Below are positions 1-6,003 of a stretch of 6,544 nt of DNA, piece by piece. Below the pieces are notes generated by a model. The model searched no databases, was not told where the DNA came from, and saw only the letters and a program-made list of their open reading frames with translations. The stretch spans positions 1 through 6,544 of the forward strand of contig DATDCV010000623.1 in assembly GCA_036524155.1 (NCBI GenBank), read 5' to 3'. The translations under genes were made by a program, and so were the position numbers. Origin of the DNA: DATDCV01 sp036524155 (GTDB taxonomy: Bacteria > Verrucomicrobiota > Verrucomicrobiia > Limisphaerales > UBA8199). How positions within the stretch are numbered: position 1 is the stretch's first letter; every line of letters starts with the position of its first letter.

Positions 1-291
1 GTTGGCCAGCGCCAGGTTTGTGGTTCCGGCCGGCTCGTACACCTCCATTTCGTCGAGGCAAGGTTGCCCGCCCTCTGCCTCCTGAATGGTGAGGCGGATG
101 AATCGCGCCGTGGTCGGCGGGAAGGTGAGGCTGTTTGGCTGCTCAGGCTGGAACCTGAAGTGCAGGAGTCGCTTCACCGGCGCGGCCGGTACTTCCTGCG
201 CCATCAAGGGTTGCGTTGGCAGGCTCACCACGGCCAGCATGGTCACTCGGGTAACCAGCGCGCTTCGGCGGATGGGCAAACGCGACTTCAT
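1..291 (-). CDS. Exported protein with discoidin-like (F5/8 type C-like) domain, N-terminal part only
   Basis: Read on the minus strand from the ATG at 291-289, the frame stays open for 97 codons to the window edge, so the C-terminus is missing. The first 31 or so residues form a signal peptide: a basic start (MKSRLPIRR), a hydrophobic stretch (VTMLAVVSLPTQPLM) and a likely cleavage site after L-M-A. About 30 residues later comes a beta-strand pattern with ARFIRLTI (about residues 65-72), a conserved-looking CLDEMEVYEPAG (about 80-91) and NLALAN. This F-I/V-R-x-T-I ... C-x-D-E-x-E-V-Y ... N-x-A-L-A layout is typical of galactose-binding-like, discoidin-type domains in exported planctomycete and verrucomicrobial proteins, often attached to hydrolases or cytochrome-c/DUF1553 type proteins. 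Which of these follows cannot be seen. No strong ribosome binding site precedes the start, so the start rests on the signal peptide. Export and the domain type are fairly secure; the overall function is unknown. Confidence 0.7.
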   Translation of the reverse strand, partial: MKSRLPIRRSALVTRVTMLAVVSLPTQPLMAQEVPAAPVKRLLHFRFQPEQPNSLTFPPTTARFIRLTIQEAEGGQPCLDEMEVYEPAGTTNLALAN

Positions 292-325
292 CTCTATGTT
301 CAACTGGAGTTGCTGGTCCCAGTGT

Positions 326-362
326 GGACGGTTCCGTCCGGATTTCAAGAGTTTGCCGGACG
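326..362. repeat. Overlapping inverted repeats in the divergent intergenic region
   Basis: A perfect inverted repeat, GGACGG-TT-CCGTCC, lies at 326-339. It overlaps a second one with 7-base arms, CGTCCGG (335-341) and CCGGACG (356-362), separated by 14 bases. The two share the central CCGTCC, so alternative hairpins are possible. The site lies 35-71 bases upstream of the minus-strand start at 291 and about 93 bases upstream of the plus-strand start at 455. It could be a regulator-binding site or an RNA hairpin in the leader of the minus-strand gene. In GC-rich DNA such short palindromes also arise by chance, and no function is assigned. Confidence 0.3.
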
Positions 363-454
363 CCTTTCTCAAACGAAGATGTCCTGGACCGCGTTCGTCG
401 TTCGTCGTAGAGAGGAAACGTAATGGTGCGGTATAAAACAATTGACGAGGATAA

Positions 455-907
455 ATGAGCACGCCAAACAACAATCGAATCGTTCAACCCTATCTATTCT
501 TCAGCGGCAGGTGTGAGGAGGCCGTTAAGTTTTACCAAAAAGCACTCGGCGCCGAAGTGGAGATGATGATGCGCTACAACGAGAGCCCTGAGCCGCCACC
601 GCCCGGCAGGCTCCCGCCTGGGTTCGAGAACAAGATCATGCACACGAGTTTCCGCGTCGGGGGCACCACAGTGATGGCGTCCGACGGTTGCTCCGCTGAT
701 AAGCCTGGCTTCGAGGGCTTTTCCCTCTCGCTTTCGGTGGGCAGCGAAAGCGAAGCCAATCAGGTCTTCGCCGCGCTGGCAGACGGCGGACAGGTGCGAA
801 TGCCGCTCGCGAAGACGTTTTGGTCGCCCCGGTTTGGCATGGTGGAAGACCGCTTTGGCGTCGGCTGGATGGTCAGCGTGCCCCATGCCGGCGAGCAACC
901 GTCTTGA
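455..907 (+). CDS. VOC family protein, PhnB-like
   Basis: This 150-residue protein belongs to the vicinal oxygen chelate superfamily (glyoxalase/bleomycin-resistance/dioxygenase fold), in the PhnB-like branch also annotated as 3-demethylubiquinone-9 3-methyltransferase domain. It is about the usual length for E. coli PhnB. Visible hallmarks are PYLFFSGRCEEAVKFYQKAL at residues 12-31 (first beta-alpha unit), HTSFRVGGTTVMASD at 63-77, TFWSPRFGMVEDRFG at 121-135 and the closing strand GWMVSV at 137-142. Family members are small cytosolic proteins; many have no proven reaction, and residue matching cannot show whether this copy is an enzyme. The start is supported by a GAGG at 447-450, four bases before the ATG. 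The gene stands alone, divergent from the gene at 1-291 and convergent with the large hydrolase. A fragment of another VOC gene lies just downstream. Family assignment is secure; substrate is unknown. Confidence 0.92.
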   Translation: MSTPNNNRIVQPYLFFSGRCEEAVKFYQKALGAEVEMMMRYNESPEPPPPGRLPPGFENKIMHTSFRVGGTTVMASDGCSADKPGFEGFSLSLSVGSESEANQVFAALADGGQVRMPLAKTFWSPRFGMVEDRFGVGWMVSVPHAGEQPS

Positions 908-987
908 GAGCGGCATCCAGTTCGCCGCGACATCGCGCAAATGAAAGTGTCTGCGACCAGGACTCGGCAGAAGATTACGCCCTTCCT

Positions 988-1032
988 ATGTCATGGCAGA
1001 TTGTGCCGACGATTCTAGGCGAACTGCTGAGA
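988..1032 (+). pseudogene. Relic of a second VOC/PhnB-like gene (C-terminal motif)
   Basis: Frame 1 of the plus strand reads MSWQIVPTILGELLR here. SWQIVPT-x-LGE-x-L is the signature of the last beta-strand and following helix in a common PhnB-like VOC subfamily, where it normally follows a D-K-F/Y-G-L motif. The upstream codons in this frame do not continue as a VOC protein: they run into the shadow frame of the gene at 455-907, which uses a different frame. The downstream codons do not give the expected C-terminal helices either. This therefore looks like a short leftover of a tandem VOC gene that was deleted. The frame stays open to the TGA at 1141-1143, but a real protein from it is unlikely. 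The motif match is from memory of the family and is only about 14 residues long. Confidence 0.45.
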
Positions 1033-1035
1033 ACG

Positions 1036-1056
1036 GCGGCTGACCGCGGCCTTTTT
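1036..1056 (+). terminator. Possible weak terminator downstream of the VOC gene
   Basis: A short stem GCGG-CTGA-CCGC at 1036-1047 is followed by GGCC and then five T residues (1052-1056). The stem is only four perfect base pairs, and the T tract starts four bases after it, so this is a poor match to a classical intrinsic terminator. It lies about 130 bases after the VOC stop codon, in the convergent space before the hydrolase 3' end. Confidence 0.18.
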
Positions 1057-1062
1057 CAACGA

Positions 1063-1092
1063 TTCCCGGGTCCCGAAGCGGATCACCGGGAA
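1063..1092. repeat. Inverted repeat between convergent genes
   Basis: TTCCCGG (1063-1069) and CCGGGAA (1086-1092) form a perfect 7-base-pair stem with a 16-base loop, in the gap between the VOC gene and the hydrolase that converge here. It starts about 29 bases past the stop codon of the minus-strand hydrolase, a plausible place for a 3'-end hairpin. Neither side has a clear T tract, so a Rho-independent terminator is not well supported. Confidence 0.25.
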
Positions 1093-1120
1093 GGGTATTT
1101 TCGTTTCCTGGAACTCCCAA

Positions 1121-4100
1121 TTACGAAGAAAGCTCCACCGTGAGATTTTCCCCGGCCTTCACGGACACGGGTGGTTTGAACGAGACGCGAGCCAGGCCGG
1201 CTTCCATGGCGAGCTCGGTAGTAAGACTCTTGCCGCCGAGGTCGGCTTTGGCCTGGAGAACCGCGCCGGCTGGAGAAAGCGTCAGGGAAGCCAGTTCCAG
1301 GCGCCCGGCCACCAAACGAAACTCGTTGGTCTGGCTTTGTTCTCGGCGTGATTGCCGCGCGCTTCCCCAGCCTTCCGGACCGGTGAAGAAGCTCTTGAAC
1401 TCTCCCGGCGTGTATCGCGGCGTGAAGCGCAGCAACTTGCCGGGTCCGTCGTATTCCCAACCGGAGAGCGCCAGCAGCAACGCCCAGGAAGACATCGCGC
1501 GGGCGTAATGGCCGCCGCATTCGATCTCATTCCAGGGATTTCGCTGGATGGGTTGTCGCGGGATGCCATCGTAACGCTCGCGCGCGGCCTTCACGATTGC
1601 CAGTCCTTCGTCGATCAGCCCTTCGAATATCATGTGGCTGGCTACCTGGTATTCGATGCCTGTCCAGACCTCGTCCGAATACAGCATCACGCCCGCGGGG
1701 CGGCCGCCCTTTGGCCACGTGCAGATGATGAGCCCTTTATCTTTGTCGCCGGCAAATGCGCGCGGCATGTGCTTCCAGCCGGTGAGATCGGATTTGAAAT
1801 TGTATCTGAAAACGGCGCGCAGGGCAGCGACAACCATGTCTTTCGGCAGAATATATCCCAGCCCAAGCTGGTGGGCCCACCACTGGCCGATGAGTTGATC
1901 GGACATGCAACCCGGGCCCACTTCACCCTGCCGCTGCAAATAATCAGGAAGATGCTGTTCAAAGTACTCCTGGTTCCAGCACAGCTCCACCAGCCGCTTC
2001 TGACCCTTCTCGAAGACCGCATGGAAACGCGCGGCGGTGTCGGCCTCGCCCATCCTCCGCGCCCATTCCTCGCCGGCGCGCAATGCGGCCAGGTAATAGC
2101 CACTGATAAACGTGGTGACCCCATGCAAGGCCTCGTCGTAAGTATTCCACTGGTCGTCCTGCAAAATCCCGGCGGCTTCACCGTTGGAGGTTTTGGCGTC
2201 CCGGCTGATCAGATACTCAACGCCGCGCTTCACCGCCGGCCAATACTCCTTCAGAAACGCGTCGCCACGGCTGTTCAGCGCCTCCCTGTAGGCCTTTAGG
2301 ATGCAGCTCGCGTGGCCGTCGGCGAACGGTTGTTCCCCGGTGGGCCGCGGCGGCGAAGGTACGTCAGTGCGGTTGTTGACGCCGCCATCGGGACGCTGCT
2401 GGTGCGTGAAATCGATCCGGCGCATCTCTCTTTCCAGGTCCGGAAACAACCTCGAGAGCGTCTGTTCATAACCCCAAACGTGCGTGCAGGTCGGCGTGCA
2501 ACAGCCATTCGAGCCTTCCCAGCCATAAACGTCGCCATTAGCAATCCGGAAAACGACGCCGATGTGGCGAATGATCGCCGCGTTGGCGGTCAGGCAATCC
2601 AGCAGCCAATATGGCAGCGTGCTGCTGTAGAAGGTGGTCCGGAACTTTTCAGTGCGCTCGAGCAGCGAGTTGAAGTCGCGCGCCGCTTCCCTCATCACCG
2701 CGCGCGCATCCGGCCACCGAGTGGCGTAGTGGCAGCCCATCCAGGCTCCACTCGCCGCGTATTTGTTCGGGTAGTGCCACGTGAGCAGGAAGGGAACCTC
2801 GACGGTCTTGCCCGGCGGTACTGTCACCATCGCCGACACTGCACCGTAAACCGTCGACCCGCGGTCAGTAGGCGGGCCGGCCTTTACTCCCTTTAGCGCC
2901 GAGAAAGAACCATTGGCGGCGAAGGTCTCCCAGGCCTGGCGCAAATCGGCCACTGCGGGCAGCACGGTTGGATTGGGAGCAAGCGTTGCCAAAGCGAGCG
3001 TGCCAAAACCCGGTGCTTGGGGGTGTGGACCTGCCGGGAGCTTCTGGTCCATGCCGGCCAGTTCGCAAAGGAGGGCATAAGCCTGTCCCCGGCAGTTTGA
3101 GATCGCGGCCTCGGAAGGCTCCAGCACTGGGCCGCCGACGACCGCCACCTTGCCTTTGCCCAAAGGCCGCGTGAACAGACTCAGTCCGTTTCGGGTCCGT
3201 GTTTCTTCCGCACCGGGCTGCAACACCAGGTTTTCAAATCGGAGCGATTTTCCGCGGCGCTCCGGACCGGCTGCGGCGCGCACGGCGCTGAAACGCGCCG
3301 GCAGCAATTCCTCGAGCACAGCCATCAACTCCCGCTCACCAGGGAGATCGGAGAACGCGATCTGATCAATGTTGATGTGACCCCAGGGGCCCTTCTGGTC
3401 GTCCACGATCTCAAGATGCGCGCTCTGGCCCTCCCATTGTGCCACGTCCCATACGGCCGGTTCGAGCAGCTCGTTGTCCTTGCCTGAAGTGGCGCGGACC
3501 ACCTTGTCCCCGACGATTAGCCGTATTTGGGTCTGGGCATGCCGGCCACCACCCACCAGGAACCGGATGAACCGGCGCTCGATTGTAAACGATTTGCTGG
3601 TCAGACGGCCGGTCGTGTCGTCGCCGCTCAGGTAAGTGTTCACCAAACCCCGCCCGACAAACCCCGAAACCCGCTGCTGGTTCGGCAATGTGCCGTGGGC
3701 AGGTTCGGCGCCAAAGGCAGTTCCTTCGACCTTCCAGTTCTCATAGCCGCGCTCGAAATCTTCAAACAAAACGTCGGGGCGGGCGTTGACATCGCCAATC
3801 GGTTTGCCGCCGGTCCACGAGGCGTAGGCCTCGAGCAGCGGCACCGAGCTGCCGGAGAAAAGTAATACGGCGCCTTTCTTAACGGCCTCGCCCGCGGCGG
3901 TCAGAAAGCGCGCGGGGAGCGTCGCAAGCGGCGCCTCCAGCCAGATGATGGTGTTGGCCGAGTCGGGGAGGCCCTCGCTCAACGCGGGCTGGTCACCAAG
4001 GGTTTCGATGCTGAGGCCCCGGGGCCGATCGGGAGGAGGCTCGTTCAGCCCTCGGAGATTCGCGAGAGTATAGACCTGCAGCGGTTTCTGCAGGGGACGC

Positions 4101-4837
4101 GTTTCTCCGGCCAAGGCTCGCATCAGGAGTCCGCCGGCTTCGCCCTCCTCAAGGGGTTCATCGACATTGCCTCCAAAGGCCGGGTGACGGCCCGTCTTGT
4201 TTTCCCCAACCGCTTCGTAGCCCACCGGGTTTTGCATCAAGGCCGCCAGCGATACTGTCTGTGGCTGCGGGGTGGGATTGCTCACCTGAAAAACAAATGC
4301 GGCGAGCGGCATCGACGAAATGCTCGCGTCCAGCGGTTCGAACGGGCTGAATGCTTTCAAGTTCAGCCCAACGGGTAGGTCAGCATCCTGGAACCTCAAC
4401 TCGGCGACGGGATACTCTCCCGTCATTTCAATTTGGCCAACTCGCGGCCAATCCGGCCCTCCCGCGGTCTGCAGCAGTTTTGTGCTCTGGCCAACCTTGA
4501 CCAGGAAATGAAACGGCACCTCGCCGTCGCGCAAGGTGTTGAAGAGTTGCCAAGTGGTGAACTGGCCATCCGCGCCGATCTCGAAGTTGCCGGTGCCAAT
4601 CCCGCCAAGGTGAAAGCGTGCGTCCTTGTGCGTGCTGGACAGATACCGGAGCGGAGTGGTCGGCGCGTGGAGCGATCGTTTCCACTGTTCGAGCTGGTCG
4701 GCCGGCAGATCGAACGCAGCCCATGCGGGCGTCGCCATGAGCGCGGCGCTGCCGGCGCCCAGCAGGCCGAGGAACTCCCGGCGGCTTAAATCATAGGTGG
4801 CAGGCGCGCAGTTGCCGGCGCAGTGACATTTGCGCAT
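1121..4837 (-). CDS. Tat-exported GH116 glycoside hydrolase (GBA2-like) with a large nested insertion
   Basis: This protein of about 1238 residues (numbered from the ATG at 4837) is a family GH116 beta-glycosidase, the family of beta-glucosidases and of non-lysosomal glucosylceramidase GBA2. It starts with a Cys-rich n-region (C4, C6, C10) and a Tat signal, SRREFLGLLGAGSAALM at 18-34, with cleavage likely after A-W-A near 40. The GH116 N-terminal beta-sandwich begins near 65 (HLGGIGTGNFEIG at 76-88, then FTTWQLFN) and resumes near 610 (FGTLALATLAP, later PFLLTWHYPNKYA). Between these lies an insertion (about 272-600) with a GATase/ThuA-like piece interrupted by a beta-sandwich. The (alpha/alpha)6 catalytic domain spans about 735-1140. 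E774 in YGWEG aligns with the GBA2 nucleophile and D901 in QWNTYDEALHG with the acid/base. Other family motifs are CTHVWGYEQTLSRLFP, CMSDQLIGQWW and NPWNEIECGGHYARAMSSWA. Typical bacterial members are near 800 residues, so the excess is mainly the insertion. An in-frame ATG at 4867 is possible, but the AGGA at 4848-4845 and the predicted transcription start favour 4837. Sugar and aglycone specificity are unknown. Confidence 0.93.
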   Translation of the reverse strand: MRKCHCAGNCAPATYDLSRREFLGLLGAGSAALMATPAWAAFDLPADQLEQWKRSLHAPTTPLRYLSSTHKDARFHLGGIGTGNFEIGADGQFTTWQLFNTLRDGEVPFHFLVKVGQSTKLLQTAGGPDWPRVGQIEMTGEYPVAELRFQDADLPVGLNLKAFSPFEPLDASISSMPLAAFVFQVSNPTPQPQTVSLAALMQNPVGYEAVGENKTGRHPAFGGNVDEPLEEGEAGGLLMRALAGETRPLQKPLQVYTLANLRGLNEPPPDRPRGLSIETLGDQPALSEGLPDSANTIIWLEAPLATLPARFLTAAGEAVKKGAVLLFSGSSVPLLEAYASWTGGKPIGDVNARPDVLFEDFERGYENWKVEGTAFGAEPAHGTLPNQQRVSGFVGRGLVNTYLSGDDTTGRLTSKSFTIERRFIRFLVGGGRHAQTQIRLIVGDKVVRATSGKDNELLEPAVWDVAQWEGQSAHLEIVDDQKGPWGHINIDQIAFSDLPGERELMAVLEELLPARFSAVRAAAGPERRGKSLRFENLVLQPGAEETRTRNGLSLFTRPLGKGKVAVVGGPVLEPSEAAISNCRGQAYALLCELAGMDQKLPAGPHPQAPGFGTLALATLAPNPTVLPAVADLRQAWETFAANGSFSALKGVKAGPPTDRGSTVYGAVSAMVTVPPGKTVEVPFLLTWHYPNKYAASGAWMGCHYATRWPDARAVMREAARDFNSLLERTEKFRTTFYSSTLPYWLLDCLTANAAIIRHIGVVFRIANGDVYGWEGSNGCCTPTCTHVWGYEQTLSRLFPDLEREMRRIDFTHQQRPDGGVNNRTDVPSPPRPTGEQPFADGHASCILKAYREALNSRGDAFLKEYWPAVKRGVEYLISRDAKTSNGEAAGILQDDQWNTYDEALHGVTTFISGYYLAALRAGEEWARRMGEADTAARFHAVFEKGQKRLVELCWNQEYFEQHLPDYLQRQGEVGPGCMSDQLIGQWWAHQLGLGYILPKDMVVAALRAVFRYNFKSDLTGWKHMPRAFAGDKDKGLIICTWPKGGRPAGVMLYSDEVWTGIEYQVASHMIFEGLIDEGLAIVKAARERYDGIPRQPIQRNPWNEIECGGHYARAMSSWALLLALSGWEYDGPGKLLRFTPRYTPGEFKSFFTGPEGWGSARQSRREQSQTNEFRLVAGRLELASLTLSPAGAVLQAKADLGGKSLTTELAMEAGLARVSFKPPVSVKAGENLTVELSS

Positions 4838-4844
4838 CGGCAGA

Positions 4845-4848
4845 TCCT
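4845..4848 (-). promoter_or_regulatory. Ribosome binding site that decides the GH116 start
   Basis: On the minus strand AGGA (4848-4845) lies seven bases before the ATG at 4837. No comparable motif precedes the in-frame ATG at 4867. This favours the shorter protein, whose 17-residue n-region ahead of the S-R-R motif is also more usual for a Tat signal. Confidence 0.5.
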
Positions 4849-4875
4849 GTGAATTCGAAGCAGGCATATGTGCCG

Positions 4876-4904
4876 AAACTAGGCACTGCCGTCGGAAAGG
4901 TCAA
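4876..4904 (-). promoter_or_regulatory. Candidate sigma70-type promoter for the GH116 gene
   Basis: On the minus strand TTGACC (4904-4899, five of six consensus bases) is followed by a 17-base spacer and TAGTTT (4881-4876, three of six). Transcription would begin near 4869. That gives a leader of about 30 bases before the ATG at 4837, but almost none before the ATG at 4867, which agrees with the ribosome-binding-site evidence. A small inverted repeat, GTGCC (4870-4874) with GGCAC (4882-4886), brackets the -10 element and could be an operator. The -10 box is weak, and promoter consensus in this lineage is uncertain. Confidence 0.35.
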
Positions 4905-4998
4905 ATCGGCTCAGGAATGTTCGTCGAGTACGAAAGAGGCAGGCGGGCGATCTTTTCATCGATTTTTTATCGGCTGGCACCGGAGACCTCAAATGACA

Positions 4999-5004
4999 TA
5001 GAAT
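4999..5004 (+). promoter_or_regulatory. Possible -10 element for the TRAP operon
   Basis: TAGAAT matches five of six bases of the TATAAT consensus, but no acceptable -35 box is found 16-18 bases upstream. If used, transcription would begin near 5011, only about five bases before the ATG at 5016. That would imply a nearly leaderless message, in keeping with the missing Shine-Dalgarno sequence there. Confidence 0.2.
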
Positions 5005-5015
5005 CCGCTCTCCGT

Positions 5016-5975
5016 ATGCAGCGCATGGCGTCGAACAACCACAACCTCCTGCTCGCCGGGATCCTTGCCGTGGGCCTCCTCCCGCTGCTCGCCGGCTGCT
5101 CCTTCAAACGTTTCGCCGTCAACAAGGTCGGCAATGCCCTCGCCGGCAGCGATTCGTCCTTTGCCTCCGACGATGACTCCGACCTCGTCAAAGCCGCTGC
5201 ACCGTTCAGCCTCAAACTCATGGAAAGCCTCCTGGCCGAAAACCCCAACCACAAAGGCCTGCTGCTCTCCTCCGCTTCCGGCTTTACCGAGTACGCCTTC
5301 GCCTTTGTCCAGCAGGATGCGGATGAACTTGAAGACTCCGATTTTGCCGCCGCCGAAAACCTCCGTGGCCGCGCCCGCCGTCTGTATATCCGCGCCCGCA
5401 ACTACGGCCTGCGCGGCCTGGAAGTGGCCCACCCCGGCTTCGAAAAGAACCTCCGTGCTGACGCTAAGGCGACCCTTCAGGCTGCCCGCATCAAAGACGT
5501 CCCGCTCCTTTATTGGACCGCCGCCGCCTGGGCAGCCGCCATCTCACTCTCCAAAGATAATCCTGACATGCTCGCCGATCTGCCGTTTCCCGAGGCCCTG
5601 ATCGACCGCGCTCTCGCGCTCGATGAGTCCTTCGCCGATGGCGCCATCCATTCTTTCCTCATCACCTACGAAATGAGCCGTCCCAACGCTTCCGCCGACG
5701 CCGAGGCCCGCTCGAGGCAGCACTTCGAGCGCGCGATGCAACTTACTCATGGTCTCCAGGCCGGCCCTCTCGTTGCCCTCGCCGAAGCCGTCGCCGTCCA
5801 AAAACAGGACCTCAAAGAATTTGAATCCCTCCTCCGGCGCGCCCTCGCGGTCAACCCCGACACCAAGCCCGAGTTCCGCCTCGCCAATCTGGTGATGCAG
5901 CGCCGCGCCAGGTGGCTGCTCTCGCGCACCGACCAACTCTTCCTGCAACCCAGCCAGGCGCAACCCAAGTTATAG
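5016..5975 (+). CDS. tatT: TRAP transporter T-component lipoprotein (TatT family)
   Basis: This 319-residue protein belongs to the TRAP-associated T-component (TAtT) family, whose studied member is Treponema pallidum Tp0956. That protein forms a trimer built from TPR-like helical hairpins and associates with the periplasmic P component of a TRAP importer. The N-terminus is a lipoprotein signal: MQRMASNNHN, a hydrophobic core LLLAGILAVGLLPLL, and the lipobox L-A-G-C with the lipidated cysteine at 28. The mature part is entirely helical in character. Family-like landmarks are AAAPFSLKLMESLLAENP at 60-77, FTEYAFAFVQQDAD at 90-103, RARRLYIRARNYGLRGLE at 119-136, DVPLLYWTAAAWAAAISL at 161-178, FADGAIHSFL at 206-215 and the C-terminal RLANLVMQRRARWLL at 288-302. 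The frame is open from an earlier ATG at 4830, but that start overlaps the divergent hydrolase and would bury the signal peptide. The ATG at 5025 would lose the only arginine in the n-region. No Shine-Dalgarno sequence is evident. The solute-binding partner follows 28 bases downstream. The substrate is unknown. Confidence 0.92.
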   Translation: MQRMASNNHNLLLAGILAVGLLPLLAGCSFKRFAVNKVGNALAGSDSSFASDDDSDLVKAAAPFSLKLMESLLAENPNHKGLLLSSASGFTEYAFAFVQQDADELEDSDFAAAENLRGRARRLYIRARNYGLRGLEVAHPGFEKNLRADAKATLQAARIKDVPLLYWTAAAWAAAISLSKDNPDMLADLPFPEALIDRALALDESFADGAIHSFLITYEMSRPNASADAEARSRQHFERAMQLTHGLQAGPLVALAEAVAVQKQDLKEFESLLRRALAVNPDTKPEFRLANLVMQRRARWLLSRTDQLFLQPSQAQPKL

Positions 5976-6003
5976 CCCGTCAGCATCGCGACACTCCCTT
6001 TGT

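Noticed and set aside
143..487. A 114-codon minus-strand open frame overlapping the left gene
   Set aside because: It is in another frame from the signal-peptide and discoidin-like frame, crosses the intergenic region, and its translation shows no recognisable protein pattern.
820..1143. A 107-codon plus-strand open frame covering the end of the VOC gene and the gap after it
   Set aside because: Its first half is only a shifted frame of the VOC gene. Only the short SWQIVPTILGELL part carries protein signal, and that is reported as a relic.
1352..2299. A 315-codon plus-strand open frame
   Set aside because: It is antisense to the GH116 catalytic domain, whose conserved motifs are on the minus strand. 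Long antisense frames are common in GC-rich genes.
4976..4991. TGGCAC near 4976 as the -24 element of a sigma54 promoter
   Set aside because: The required TTGC at the -12 position is absent at the correct spacing.
4830..5015. N-terminal extension of the TatT frame starting at 4830
   Set aside because: It overlaps the divergent hydrolase start and promoter, and would place a charged 62-residue extension in front of a clear lipoprotein signal peptide.
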